Shown here: piece by piece, positions 1 to 10,000 of the stretch
How positions within the stretch are numbered: the stretch's first letter is position 1
Layout of the letters: each line of letters begins with the position of its first letter
Assembly (NCBI GenBank): GCA_902702965.1
Contig: CACRXP010000745.1
Span: 62,620-126,619 of the forward strand
Direction: 5' to 3'
Length of the DNA stretch: 64,000 bases
Source: Spirometra erinaceieuropaei
Lineage: Eukaryota; Platyhelminthes; Cestoda; Diphyllobothriidea; Diphyllobothriidae
Translations under genes and position numbers: made by a program
Notes under the pieces: generated by a model
What the model saw: only the letters and a program-made list of their open reading frames with translations
What the model was told of the DNA's origin: nothing
The model's database searches: none

Positions 1-1129
1 AGTGCTAGTTTGTGCTGAACATAACAAGATAACTGTGAACACATGAGAAACTTTACTCAACTTCAACATTTGTAAAGCTTATTTTCCGCGGATCCTCAAC
101 ATTTATAGATATGGTTTAGGCCCGAAATTATTTCAATCAACGTGATCATAGACGTAGACTGACAAGATGTTTTAATGTGTCCTCATCGGAAAGAACTATT
201 TTTCATGCTCTGCTTTAAGTCCTACTTCCTGTTTCCGTTGAAATTTCTGACGATAGGAACAGTTACTAGATGCGCCTGCAGTGAACTCTGCCTCCGCTCG
301 TGCGACCGAAGACCTGCGCGTTAATCAGCATATAAGTAACCAGGACAATAAATTGCATTGAACCTGTCGTGCCTGAAAAAGTAAGTTCTTACTTACTGCG
401 CTATTAGTAATCTACCACAGTGAATTCGGACGCCGAGGTGTTTGAAGGGAGTATCACGAATCTCGTCATTATCTACTAAGCTAACGCAAAACCGATTTTC
501 TAGTTAGTTCTATTTATCCGGCTGCATTCACCATCCAGCACAACTTCTACATGAGCCGAAATTGCGAACTTAGCCTAATGTTTTATTAAATTACTTCAGT
601 GAAATTGTACGACACAAACAGGTTAGGCGGGGGCAAAAGATTTGCTGGATGGTCCACTGATTCATGTTTGAATTCCGGATGCGCATCCTAAGGTTAGGAA
701 TTTACTAATCGATGAAGAAAAATAAGCCAGAAGTGACTATTCCAGTTTCGTCTTGTCCTTGTCGGCACAAAAACGTATCTATTAAATAATTCGAAAAAAT
801 GTGAGCATAATGCTTTATGTGTTCACAACATGGATCTTCAGCCGCGACCGGAGAAAAGTAATGAGTAATCAGTCAGTATAGAAAAAAGGTGGGAGAAAGT
901 GCTACTCACGATAACTCGGGCGTACTATTGACAACCTCTGACACGGTCATTTCGGGAATAACGTTAATTCGCGAAGTTTTGTAAATGGATGTGTCCTTGA
1001 GCGGAATCGAATCGAAGTTGTTGGTTGTGGAGTAGTGGAAATTCAACTAAAAACGACGAAACTAAGCGATGAAAAACTGAACGGATAACAAATTGTGGCA
1101 CATTTGTCAGTTAAATTGTGTAAACTTGC
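1..1129. other. AT-rich stretch, no gene recognised
   Basis: I see no exon with convincing splice borders and no known repeat. It lies downstream (in minus-strand terms) of the cathepsin propeptide exon, so it is probably intron of that gene. I could not find the mature protease motifs (Gln-x-x-x-x-x-Cys-Gly-Ser-Cys-Trp) here on either strand. Confidence 0.4.
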
Positions 1130-1347
1130 CTTGGAACCCATCTTATCCTTCGTTACGTATGTGGTCTCATAGAGCTCATCGAATTTGTTGTTCGTGCGGT
1201 GACCGTCCGTGTGTCCGGAGAACTGTTCAATGTTCTTGAGGTTCCCGTCGTGCTTTATAATGTGATAACGAGCAACGCGGCATCTGTATTCCTTGTCTGT
1301 CTGATAACGCTCATACTCCTTCTTGAACTGATGGTAATTTTTCCACC
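1130..1347 (-). CDS. Cathepsin L-like cysteine protease, propeptide (I29) exon
   Basis: This internal exon encodes 72 complete codons that match the inhibitor I29 propeptide of papain-family proteases. It begins WKNYHQFKKEYERYQ, continues through an R-x-x-R-x-x-x-x-x-x-I segment, and ends in an N-x-F-D-E-type block (NNKFDELYETTYV). This is the order expected for the ERFNIN/GNFD-like propeptide helix. In the family this segment blocks the active site of the zymogen until cleavage in the gut or lysosome. The upstream border is a good acceptor (pyrimidine tract ending in CTGACAG) leaving two bases of a split codon. The downstream border reads AAG then GCAAGT, which looks like a rare GC-AG intron donor. 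Signal-peptide and catalytic exons are not identified; the catalytic part should lie at lower coordinates, perhaps outside the window. Family assignment is fairly sure; subtype is not. Confidence 0.65.
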
Positions 1348-1725
1348 CTGTCAGGGAAACAAAGGAGGAGAAAGATGTCAAAGAAGATGTTTCTGGAAAG
1401 CAGAAAAGACATTTTTTGGAGAGGGAGAAATATGCACCGATTTATTTTTAGAATCCTCACCAGAATGACACTAAGAAGTTTGACTATGGACCCGGCTGCG
1501 TCATATACCATTCCTGGATGCTAATGATGATAACAAGAATGTAGTATGCTAATGGCTGTGATAAAACGTTTGATGGAACTAACTCGCCAGCCTCTCATTC
1601 TCTGTCGTCGGAATGCAGGGGTCGGACCGACTGGAAGGGAACTGAGGCGTACAATTTCAGTACTACATGTCGATAGAAGCAAAGAGATGAGTTCCAGGAA
1701 GCAGTCTTGAAGAAGGAGACACGAT

Positions 1726-1767
1726 CGCTGACGTTCCGGATTCCTGCTCGAACCCATCATCAGAAAC
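1726..1767 (-). ncRNA. Hammerhead ribozyme remnant of the PLE tail
   Basis: On the minus strand the order is CTGATGA at 1763-1757, one extra T, a stem II of GGGTTC against GAATCC, then GGAAC where GAAAC is expected, then GTC. The change of the second core base of GAAA to G should abolish cleavage. Stem I is also weak, with GTTT facing AGCG. The layout is the same as in the intact copy at 32182. Confidence 0.6.
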
Positions 1768-1841
1768 AGAAGCAGATAAGGGTGGTTCATGCACAAGGGG
1801 CTGCAATATTTATAGGATGCAGTCGTCATGCTGCCGCATAC

Positions 1842-2246
1842 CTATGAATGTTCACGGCTCCCACTTTCATCAGGGATTGTTGCACGTGGTGCGATCACTG
1901 TTTGATGGACGAAATTTGCCTCGTTAATTGCTGCAATTTCATCACGTGCGTTGGATGTTGGCGTGATGATTGCTCGACCATCTGACGCACCGACCCCGGT
2001 GTTGGGAAAAGTGTTCACCTCTGCGCTCCCTGCGTGGCTAATTACTCCGCCTAGGCAAAGTCTCAGCACCGAGTATGAAATGGGAAGGTCATTGCACTTG
2101 TTGATGGACTGGGGACCAGTAAACCATGACTCACGCAGCTCACGGCTAACGCGTTTTTTCACCTCTAATGAGAATTTTGGTCTCGTCGAATTTGAATGTG
2201 TGGCCGGATCTCGTCGAATGAGCCGCAACTTGAGAGCTGGCGCCAT
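1842..2246 (-). pseudogene. PLE ORF C-terminal fragment (after GIY-YIG)
   Basis: The 134-codon open stretch contains RELRESWFTGPQSINKCNDL followed by a Leu-rich segment and a Ser/Ala/Asp-rich tail. The same order (RELLESWF, then NDLP, then ALRLSLG) is present in the PLE copy at 26917-27392, which still carries the nuclease core just upstream. It therefore represents the region downstream of the GIY-YIG catalytic motifs. No reverse transcriptase is left in this copy. Confidence 0.7.
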
Positions 2247-2291
2247 TTCTCCGCACCGCTGCAGCGTGCTCGGCCTTCCGTATCTGCTTTT

Positions 2292-2333
2292 GTCTCTGAT
2301 GATGGGTTCCAGCAGGAATCCAAAACGTCAGGC
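2292..2333 (+). ncRNA. Hammerhead remnant in the inverted tail cap
   Basis: On the plus strand GTCT precedes CTGATGA (2296-2302). An extra T and a 6-bp stem II (GGGTTC with GAATCC) follow, then AAAACGTC and AGGC. GTCT pairs with AGGC as stem I. The first base of the GAAA box is A instead of G, so the core is probably inactive. It mirrors the copy at 1726-1767 because the PLE tail is present twice in opposite orientations. Confidence 0.6.
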
Positions 2334-2378
2334 TAATAAAGCTCTTGTCCCAGCGATCGTGTATCCTTCTTCAAGTCT

Positions 2379-3887
2379 TACGTGTGCCACACACTCCTAG
2401 ATAGTAACTTCTTTATCCTAGACCGGTAGTGTTAGTCCGTCTGGAAGATTGCTGGGTTACTTGTAGTTAAATGTGATTGCACTTTCGGATTTAAATTTAT
2501 CTATTGATGGGCTTATCGTTGTCCGCAGTTTGTGGGACGTGCCGCTCTTGGTAATGACAGCCTACAAAAACCTCGTAAAGCCGACCACCCGTTCAAAAGT
2601 CTACAACCAGACGGGAATATAGGTACGAATACTGGAAGTTTGGAGGAAAAGTCAGCCCTCTAGGTGCTTCCTGTCTCTTCAACCGATGACTTATTTCGCA
2701 GTTTTCTCTTCTCTGGGTGAATACAGCTCCTACATTAGCCGATGCCCGTTTACAGTATCATGGGCCTTGTATGGAAAAAGACCATAAACTATCTGCCTGA
2801 GCTCGAACACTGTCTGAATTCCATGCGCCTAAAGCACGAAGCAAGCAGAAACTTGGAATCCTTGCCACTGATCCTATAGGACTGCAGTAGGAATATTTTA
2901 AACGAATACATCAGCTCCTGCTAAAATACCAGACCTTTGGCAGGCTGGTTGTGCATTTAAATAAAACAGATTTAAATGGCACGCGTGACTGAATTTGACG
3001 ACAACCGGCAGCCCAAGGTGGATGTCCCAACTGGGGTATTTCTTTGGAAGCAAGTGTGGCAATTAGAGGATGATATCCCTTTGAAGAAAAGCTTTTCTTG
3101 GTTGATGCATTAAAAATCGGCGTTTGAAGGCTTAATTTGTTAATAAATATATCTCGGAGAATCCTAATTTGTTCAAATACTCCTAAGCAAAGGTGAGTAA
3201 TCGAGATACGATTAGGACAGAAAGCCATAAGCTTTGAGTTCTTACGCTTTTAAATCTAATGGAGTCTCTGACCAACTGAAACAAAATTCATGGATGAAAT
3301 CTCACAAAAAAGACAGTAGGAAAAAGTGTAAACATGGGAAACTGTCGATGCAAACGAAATGGCGACTTCCAGAAAGCAGTTGCACAGAGGAGAGCTTGTA
3401 ACTATCACCAGCGACAGCAACAGCTAAACGTAGAGGGTGGGTATTTTCTTGCGTTTGCCGATAGATTACGTCCCGGGAAATTAAGGACTTTGATGAGGGC
3501 GAGCAAGCCATCCTAGCAACTTGTTTGGACATCGACGCTTAATGCCTAAGCTGCTTATTTTAACAGGTTCATTGTATCCTAGCGGTTACATCTTTTAAAT
3601 ATTAAACGTCTGTGCTTTCGGAAAATATATTTTTGCTGTTGGGTGAAAATGCTAGGCGGAATAGCCTGTCGCTCTAATCATGGAAATCGCGCTTTTTAGT
3701 CTGACTGAAGGTTGCAATGGGAAGTGCTGTATGAGTAGGAATTTGGATTTTTCAAAAGTTCGCCGAGAAATTGACGAAGCTTGGCCAACATTGCCTTTAA
3801 AAAGACTTTGTCTTGGATTCCCAGAGGGCAGTTTTTGTTATTCTGGCACTACGAAAGGGGGAATTTCCTCAACGTTATTCTACGTAC
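2379..3887. other. Probable 3' part or intron of the FAS1 gene
   Basis: The next exons of the FAS1-domain gene should fall here on the minus strand. One candidate starts just after an acceptor-like CTCATACAG near 3727. In the required phase it would add Ser-Leu-Pro after the Asp codon of the previous exon, as FAS1 domains often show (AFxxLP). I could not find a strong donor for it, so I do not call it. No repeat of the named families was seen. Confidence 0.3.
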
Positions 3888-4037
3888 AATCAAATGCGCT
3901 ATTCTCCGGAGCGATCACGGCATATTGGTCAGCATCGTTCATGTAGAGGTCGCAGTCTTTGAGATCATTGATAAATTTGTCGATGTTATGTTCCTTCGCG
4001 CACTCCGGCCTGTCGAGGAAATCCTTTAACGTGAGTG
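3888..4037 (-). CDS. FAS1 gene exon: start of FAS1 domain 3
   Basis: The acceptor TTATTTTTAG leaves two bases that complete the split codon from the previous exon. Forty-nine codons follow. LTLKDFLDRPECAKEHNIDK is a linker and helix, and ADQYAVIAPENSAFD is another FAS1 H1 box. The donor is T then GTACGT (phase 1). This shows that at least a third FAS1 domain exists. Confidence 0.8.
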
Positions 4038-7000
4038 CTAAAAATAATAAAGAAATCAGATCACATATTATCATATAAATTAAAAAGGAAATTATTTGTG
4101 TTCAGATAAATGGGTACTTACACCGAAAAACCATCCGAATAGTCATTGGAAAATTTAAAGGCAAGAACGTTACACGACAGAAACAATGAGTCGGGATTAC
4201 TCAGAGAAGACAAACGAAGTAATTTCATACTATGAGATTTCTTCCGCAGTTAGGAATGAAACTCATGCTTCCAGTGATTATCCCTAATATAATACCGCCC
4301 TGCAGCCATCATGCCCCTTCTTACGTCCTATCGTATCAGGTTCATGCGTTATCAGCTTTTATAGTTTTTACTTAAATGTACACTTCCTAGCTGAAGCATA
4401 TTTCAATATAGCAGGAAAGTGGTCCCTTCAGAGATGAGTAGCGACCTTAGTTTTTCGAAATTAATGATTTTACAGCACTTCTTTACTAACTAGTTTGCCC
4501 GAATCAACTCTGCATCCATACTTTTCAGTGAAAGGGTTCCAGATACCATAAAACGAAGAACCAATGGTAGACGTTTAAAGTCCTTGACTTTCGGAATCAG
4601 CCAAATACTTTTCGAGACATTTGTGCTTCCTTAGTATCGAAGGGTTAGTCTAGGGTTTGTCCTTCGCTCATAAACGAGTGACGTTTTGTACAGCGGCCGA
4701 CTTCTAGACAGGCATTCTGATCAAACAACGACGGAAATAGGCAAACATAATTGATACATTATGTCATTATTTCTCAGTAGCATTTAGGGTTTTCAGTCAA
4801 TCTTCCCCCCTGGACATCATGAAGGATTTAAAGATACTTTGGAAATGCGTTATCTGGGCGATAGACCACAGTCGACATTCTTTAAAACCCAGAAGAATGA
4901 AGTGCGTGCATAAAATCGAAGCGCTTGGAAATTTCACGCAAGCTGGAAGGAATAGAATGGGATAGGGTAACAACAAGCTCTGTGAAGACCTTGCAGGATT
5001 ACCTGAGCTTGGAAGCACCGGACTATCCAGCATGTGAAGCACACCATTGCCTGCTGTCTTATCCGTCTCTGTGAAGGCGTGGGTATTTCCGCAGGAATCC
5101 TTGATTTTGCGCACTTCCTGCTTGTTGTCAACACTGCACTCAACTGTGGATGTTTGCCCATTCACGCGCTGCATGCGTTGCGAGCTCTTGTAAAGAGCCG
5201 AGGAGCACTTTCTTCCCTTGCTGACGTGACTGGCCGCAATCTGAATATTACCAGGTTAAAGTCGCTACTTACAATAAAACTACTAGCAAATTTTCAGAAA
5301 AAGCGAAAGGGAAACAACAGAAGACTATGCGAACCCCTCTGACAATCAAATATTCGTAATGACTATTCGAAAAAGGTGCCACTGTAAGTCACTTCTTAGT
5401 GTAACACGAGTCCTAGGATAAGAGACATTCGTCGTACAATAGACACGCGTTTAAAAAGTAAAGCCAAATAAATTACCGACCTTGTAGTGAAACGAAATGT
5501 TCTTTTTGACTGGCCTTTCCGCATTTAAATGACTTGCCCTGAAGTCCCTCATAAAACGTTATACTTACTTGGTTCGGACGGAGTATGCGTCCCCACTGAG
5601 GAAACGAGAACTTAGTCATCGTGGTATATTCAGTCCTCGTCTTTCCTATAATTGACGCTTCCGGGCCCCCATTACTCGATGGGACGCAATCGAGTTCTTT
5701 CGTGAAAACGAATCGTAAGAAATGTGAAAGACGCTCAAATTTTGTTTGCATTTTCAGTTATCTTGATACTCTCATAATTCCTCAGGAATCGTGTTCCTGG
5801 TACGGGCGCTCATCGGTAAGTAGCTGTAGAGAAATCTAGAGCAACGTCGCAATATGCCACCTCAACATTTATCCGAATGTTAACCTGCTATCGCGCTCTC
5901 ATTTCCGCCGATTAAATTCGCCCATTAAACTCGTATTACACGATGACCGGATTTTTTTTTCCTGAGTGAGTCGCATGCTGCGCCCACTGAATCTTTACAA
6001 ACTGCGTGCCATGTCGTATGGACGTCACCTAATTGTTTTGTATTTATAGGACTACAAGTTAACAAAAAAGATTGAAATACTTATGAGGCCTGAGATCATA
6101 ACAATTTTAAGACGTCGGAAATTTTAGTTTTACGGGGTTAGCTACGTAAAAAATTGACACAGAATAGATCTTCAAGTTGAAAAATCTCGGTATTGAACTC
6201 CGTAGCTTATAATGTTTTAAAAAGAAAGCAAAGCAGAAGGAGAAGTAAAATTGTGCTGCTGTTCTTCCGATGCTAAACAGGGTGAATATGATGACGATTT
6301 TGGTGCTGTCGATGATAGTATTGATTGTGAGTCTAAATGTGCTGGTCATTGATAATGCGTAAAAGAAACAGGAGCAGAAGAAGTGAAAGGAGCAAGAGAA
6401 ACAGGACGAAAGGAAGATGCAAAGAATGAGAGAACTACAAGTGCGAGCGAGCAGAAGGAAAATTCTTAAGTGCTATCCTGAAGGCTACCTGCTGAATCAT
6501 TTCAGGGGTTTTTCCACGTTTCATTTCGCTCCAACTTCTGGCTGAAGGTGCAGTCACTGTATACATTTCCGAACCACCCGTAACATCTAGATCCCTTTGA
6601 AAGTCCGGCGGCAAGTCGTTTGCAAATTCTCGAGTTTCGCTGTTGGATCGCAGGAGAGACATTAAAGAGGTCTTGTCTAGGTTGCCCAGACCTCTCCGTG
6701 GAGTCAAGGGCTTGTAGAAGAAAAAAATCCGTAACAGTTTAAAACAACTACGAAATTTTTGTCACGCTTATTTTATTTTTAACCTAGTCTCAGTATTATT
6801 ATGGTAAGTTGATTTTCCGAACAACCTCTAGTGACTGTCTTTCGACAGATGCATGTTGCCTTCAGGGTTCAGATTCCACACCAAATCAAGCTTTGAATGT
6901 GAGAATCGTCTCTATTAAAATCAGCTAATATAACCTTGAATATCTGACTTGTGAATTATGATGAACATTGTGTATCAGCAAATAAACTGAGGTCGACTGA

Positions 7001-10000
7001 TGAGGTAAAAATGCTTACCTGGCGAATAATGTGAATAAGACCCGACTGACACTCAATATCAGCCTGCGACAATTCGGCACATTCTACGCTCACAGCCTAC
7101 AAGTGAGAAAAGGTGACGACACCGAACTGGGAAAAGAAATAATATTTAATATATTTTGACCACTAGCAGCAAGTATTTTATAATGGATTCTGCTGTAGAG
7201 ACCAACTTGACAGCGCTAGCTTTCAACGAACCCCATAAGGAGATCGGTGGATATCCAACTTCTGGTTTTGATAGATGGATTCTAGTTGCATTCCGTTTTT
7301 GAGAGAATCAGCGTAGTGCCTTCCCTTTACGACGTGGTATCCGACCGCCGCACTATTTCTGTTAAAATAGCAATGTCAGAAGTAACAATAATGTAAGTCA
7401 AGAAACACTTGTTAACTTTTTGTTAACCTGAATTACTGTCCGCCTAAATGAGAGTGAAATTTCAAAAACTGGCTAAACGAAATTCTCATTACAATTTCCT
7501 AATTCCTGCTTTTTATCCCTGTCTGAAGATTGTCCAGCATAGGCAAAAGATGAAAGTTCAGAGGCATCTGTTTCAATCTAGATGGAGAATTAGATCTTGC
7601 CATCAATGTACTAAACGGATTACTCTGTAGCTGATAGATAGTGGTGTTGTTTATTTCCTTTTAAATACGTATTAGTTCTGCAGCAATTAAAATAGGAGAA
7701 AGAGGGGAAAATTACTTTTACCCAACTTATTAGATCTGCATAACACTTCCAAAAAATGATATGCCTATAAAATAGAGAGAGATGTGGGAGATGCGATCAG
7801 ATCTTACCTACCTATTTGGAATCCAAATAAAAAGATGTAGTCTACCAGTTATTCGCGTTTTTCAACGGGGCGAGTTTATTGGGATATGTTTGGAAGGTAC
7901 ACATTTTGGTATCGTTATCGCGTAAAACAAACAGGAACCGACGGACATTGCCTCGTAATTAACGATCAGAAACATGTCTTGATCATTCGCATGCAGCTAC
8001 GGGTAGTCCGTTGGAAGTGGGATTGTACTCATCAAACTCACCAGGAGTTCACCGATTCTCATATTCAGTCACGCAATATAGTGTCAGACTGCCTCTGTGG
8101 CATAACCTTGATGCGTGTTCGTGTAACGCATAAGTCTCGCACTTGAGGGAAAATAGCCGGCCTGCGTATGCTAAACTACCTTTGTTCTCGGCTTCCGCAA
8201 TTTCTGTACATTTCAATGCGTTGACCTGACTTCTTATTTTAACCGCTATCTTGTCTTTGGTCTCATGCAGCGAGCACACAATGAGCTATCTGAATATAAC
8301 CGTGTAATTTACTTTGATCCTGATATGTCGGGAGCGGAATCAAAGTACGACAACGGCCGGTGTGTAGTGTAATGCACTGCCTTCATTGCCTTGTATCCCC
8401 ATCCACAACTACTAACATTTAACTTTTGGGGGAGGTGACTATGAACCTTCAGCTTTTACAGAAAGTTTAGGATCTCAAGCAGACGTCGAGTTAACAGTCA
8501 GCGGCCTACGCATTTGGGCATAGATGTGTCTCTTACCCCGAATAAATTTTTTCCAGGTCTGAACCGTCAGCAGGAAGAGGGGCGAAGATAGTAAAGGGTT
8601 GGCCATTCCTTTGATTCAGTTGAGGTATCTTTCTGAGGTGTTCCGCCATCCGCGAAAAGCCTTAAATAGTTTCAAAGTGTGGATAGTCCTGTTGTCATTT
8701 AGAAACGTTTCAAATTCTATTGCCATGAAAAGTACTCACCCACAGAAAGACTGAACTTTTTATGTAATAAATTCTAAAGTGGGTTCTGAAGTCCCTTCTT
8801 CCTGGCAAATATGTTGTAAAGTAACTTTCCGGAGTCAAATTAGGGTATTTTTGCTTTGTAGATTTTAAATAGCGTACTGAACCGCAAACTCGGCCATTGT
8901 CTAGGTGAACAGCTATAATTTTCGAGATATTTCCTTCTTTGAACTGACTAGTTGAGTTATCGTTGTCATTTGCACATTGCTCTTTCCGCTGTATGCAAAA
9001 GTAGATGCACAGATACAGTTTTCACGTCGTCGAAGCCTCGTGATCTTATTATCAGTCATCGAGCGTTGGGGAACTTACAAGTTACATAAATTAAGAGAAC
9101 GCTCAAAAGAGAACTCTTCGTTATCGACAAGTGAAACAAAATAGCTTCCAACTGTAGAGGTTAGTTCATATTATTCTTATCAATTACTTTAATGTCGTAT
9201 TCTCATATAATTATTTGACTTTTACCGTTTTAATGCCTTCATCAATTCTCAGCCTCCTTCATTCTAACACTTACCACGCACACTTCATCAGGGCACATCT
9301 GAATATAGAATTTTCTAATGTCTCCTTAATGCAGACCAAAATGGACGTTGTGTACATGCAGTACATCATATCGTCAGAGGTCAGTAGTAAAAATTGAAGC
9401 TAAGCCACTGAGACTGAATTCGCAGCCTTGCCTCTAATTTCTACGCAAATCTGTAAGTCGTAAACTATAAACTACAGCGGTGTAACGGCCTAGTGTTAAC
9501 ACTAGCAAAACTGGCACGGTACATGTATCATACAATTTCCTGATATTACCAGCACAGGTGACTAGGAGGTGTACTTATAACACGGTAAAATCAATTGCAA
9601 TGTGTGAGAATACGTTCTGTAAGACGCCGAAGCATATGGCACCCATCCCGGGACGATTTGCAACATAATAGCAATAATAATAATAGATCCCCGGTGTCGC
9701 TTGATAAAAATACTATAACGTTGAAGGATCTGCAGTAGTGTAATCCCTCAGCCTTTGTGCGCGGACCGAACATGAATTGCAAGTACAGACGGGCTATTTG
9801 GCTTCACCAGCCACTGCACCCGCCTCCCATCCTGACTCTGCCTCGACACCGGGCAAAGGTGGGAGGGGAGACGAGGGTGCAGTAGATGCAGGACGTCAGC
9901 TATCATTATAAACTAATTTACACGCAAGTCATCATCCCTGCCCACACGGTGGACATCGTCAGTGATGACGGTCAAACTGTCGATAGGGTGACGGACTAGA

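Larger units (their letters stand above)
1676..2378 (-). mobile_element. 5'-truncated Penelope-like element with inverted tail cap
   Basis: This is a minus-strand PLE remnant. Its 3' tail (about 1676-1830) matches the tails at 26588, 32150 and 51552. The interior holds the C-terminal part of the GIY-YIG endonuclease ORF. At the truncated 5' end (about 2275-2378) the tail reappears in inverted orientation, so the copy is flanked by roughly 100-bp inverted repeats. PLEs are retroelements with a telomerase-like reverse transcriptase and, in most animals, a C-terminal GIY-YIG nuclease. The inverted terminal copy is a known style of PLE insertion. It is dead: only the last part of the ORF remains. 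Confidence 0.8.

Noticed and set aside
3302..3532. Minus-strand frame that might be the end of FAS1 domain 3.
   Set aside because: Phase and splice borders do not fit, and the H2 box is not recognisable.
5473..5751. Longer version of the FAS1 microexon as a 90-codon exon.
   Set aside because: Upstream acceptors do not give phase 0, and the extra residues do not fit FAS1 spacing; the 27-base version does.
6990..7015. CTGATGA followed by a GGTAA ... TTACC stem looked like a hammerhead core on the plus strand.
   Set aside because: No GAAA follows the stem; the TTACC belongs to the donor site of a FAS1 exon on the other strand.
9946..9975. CTGACGA on the minus strand inside a retroposon copy.
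   Set aside because: No stem II or GAAA box in reach.
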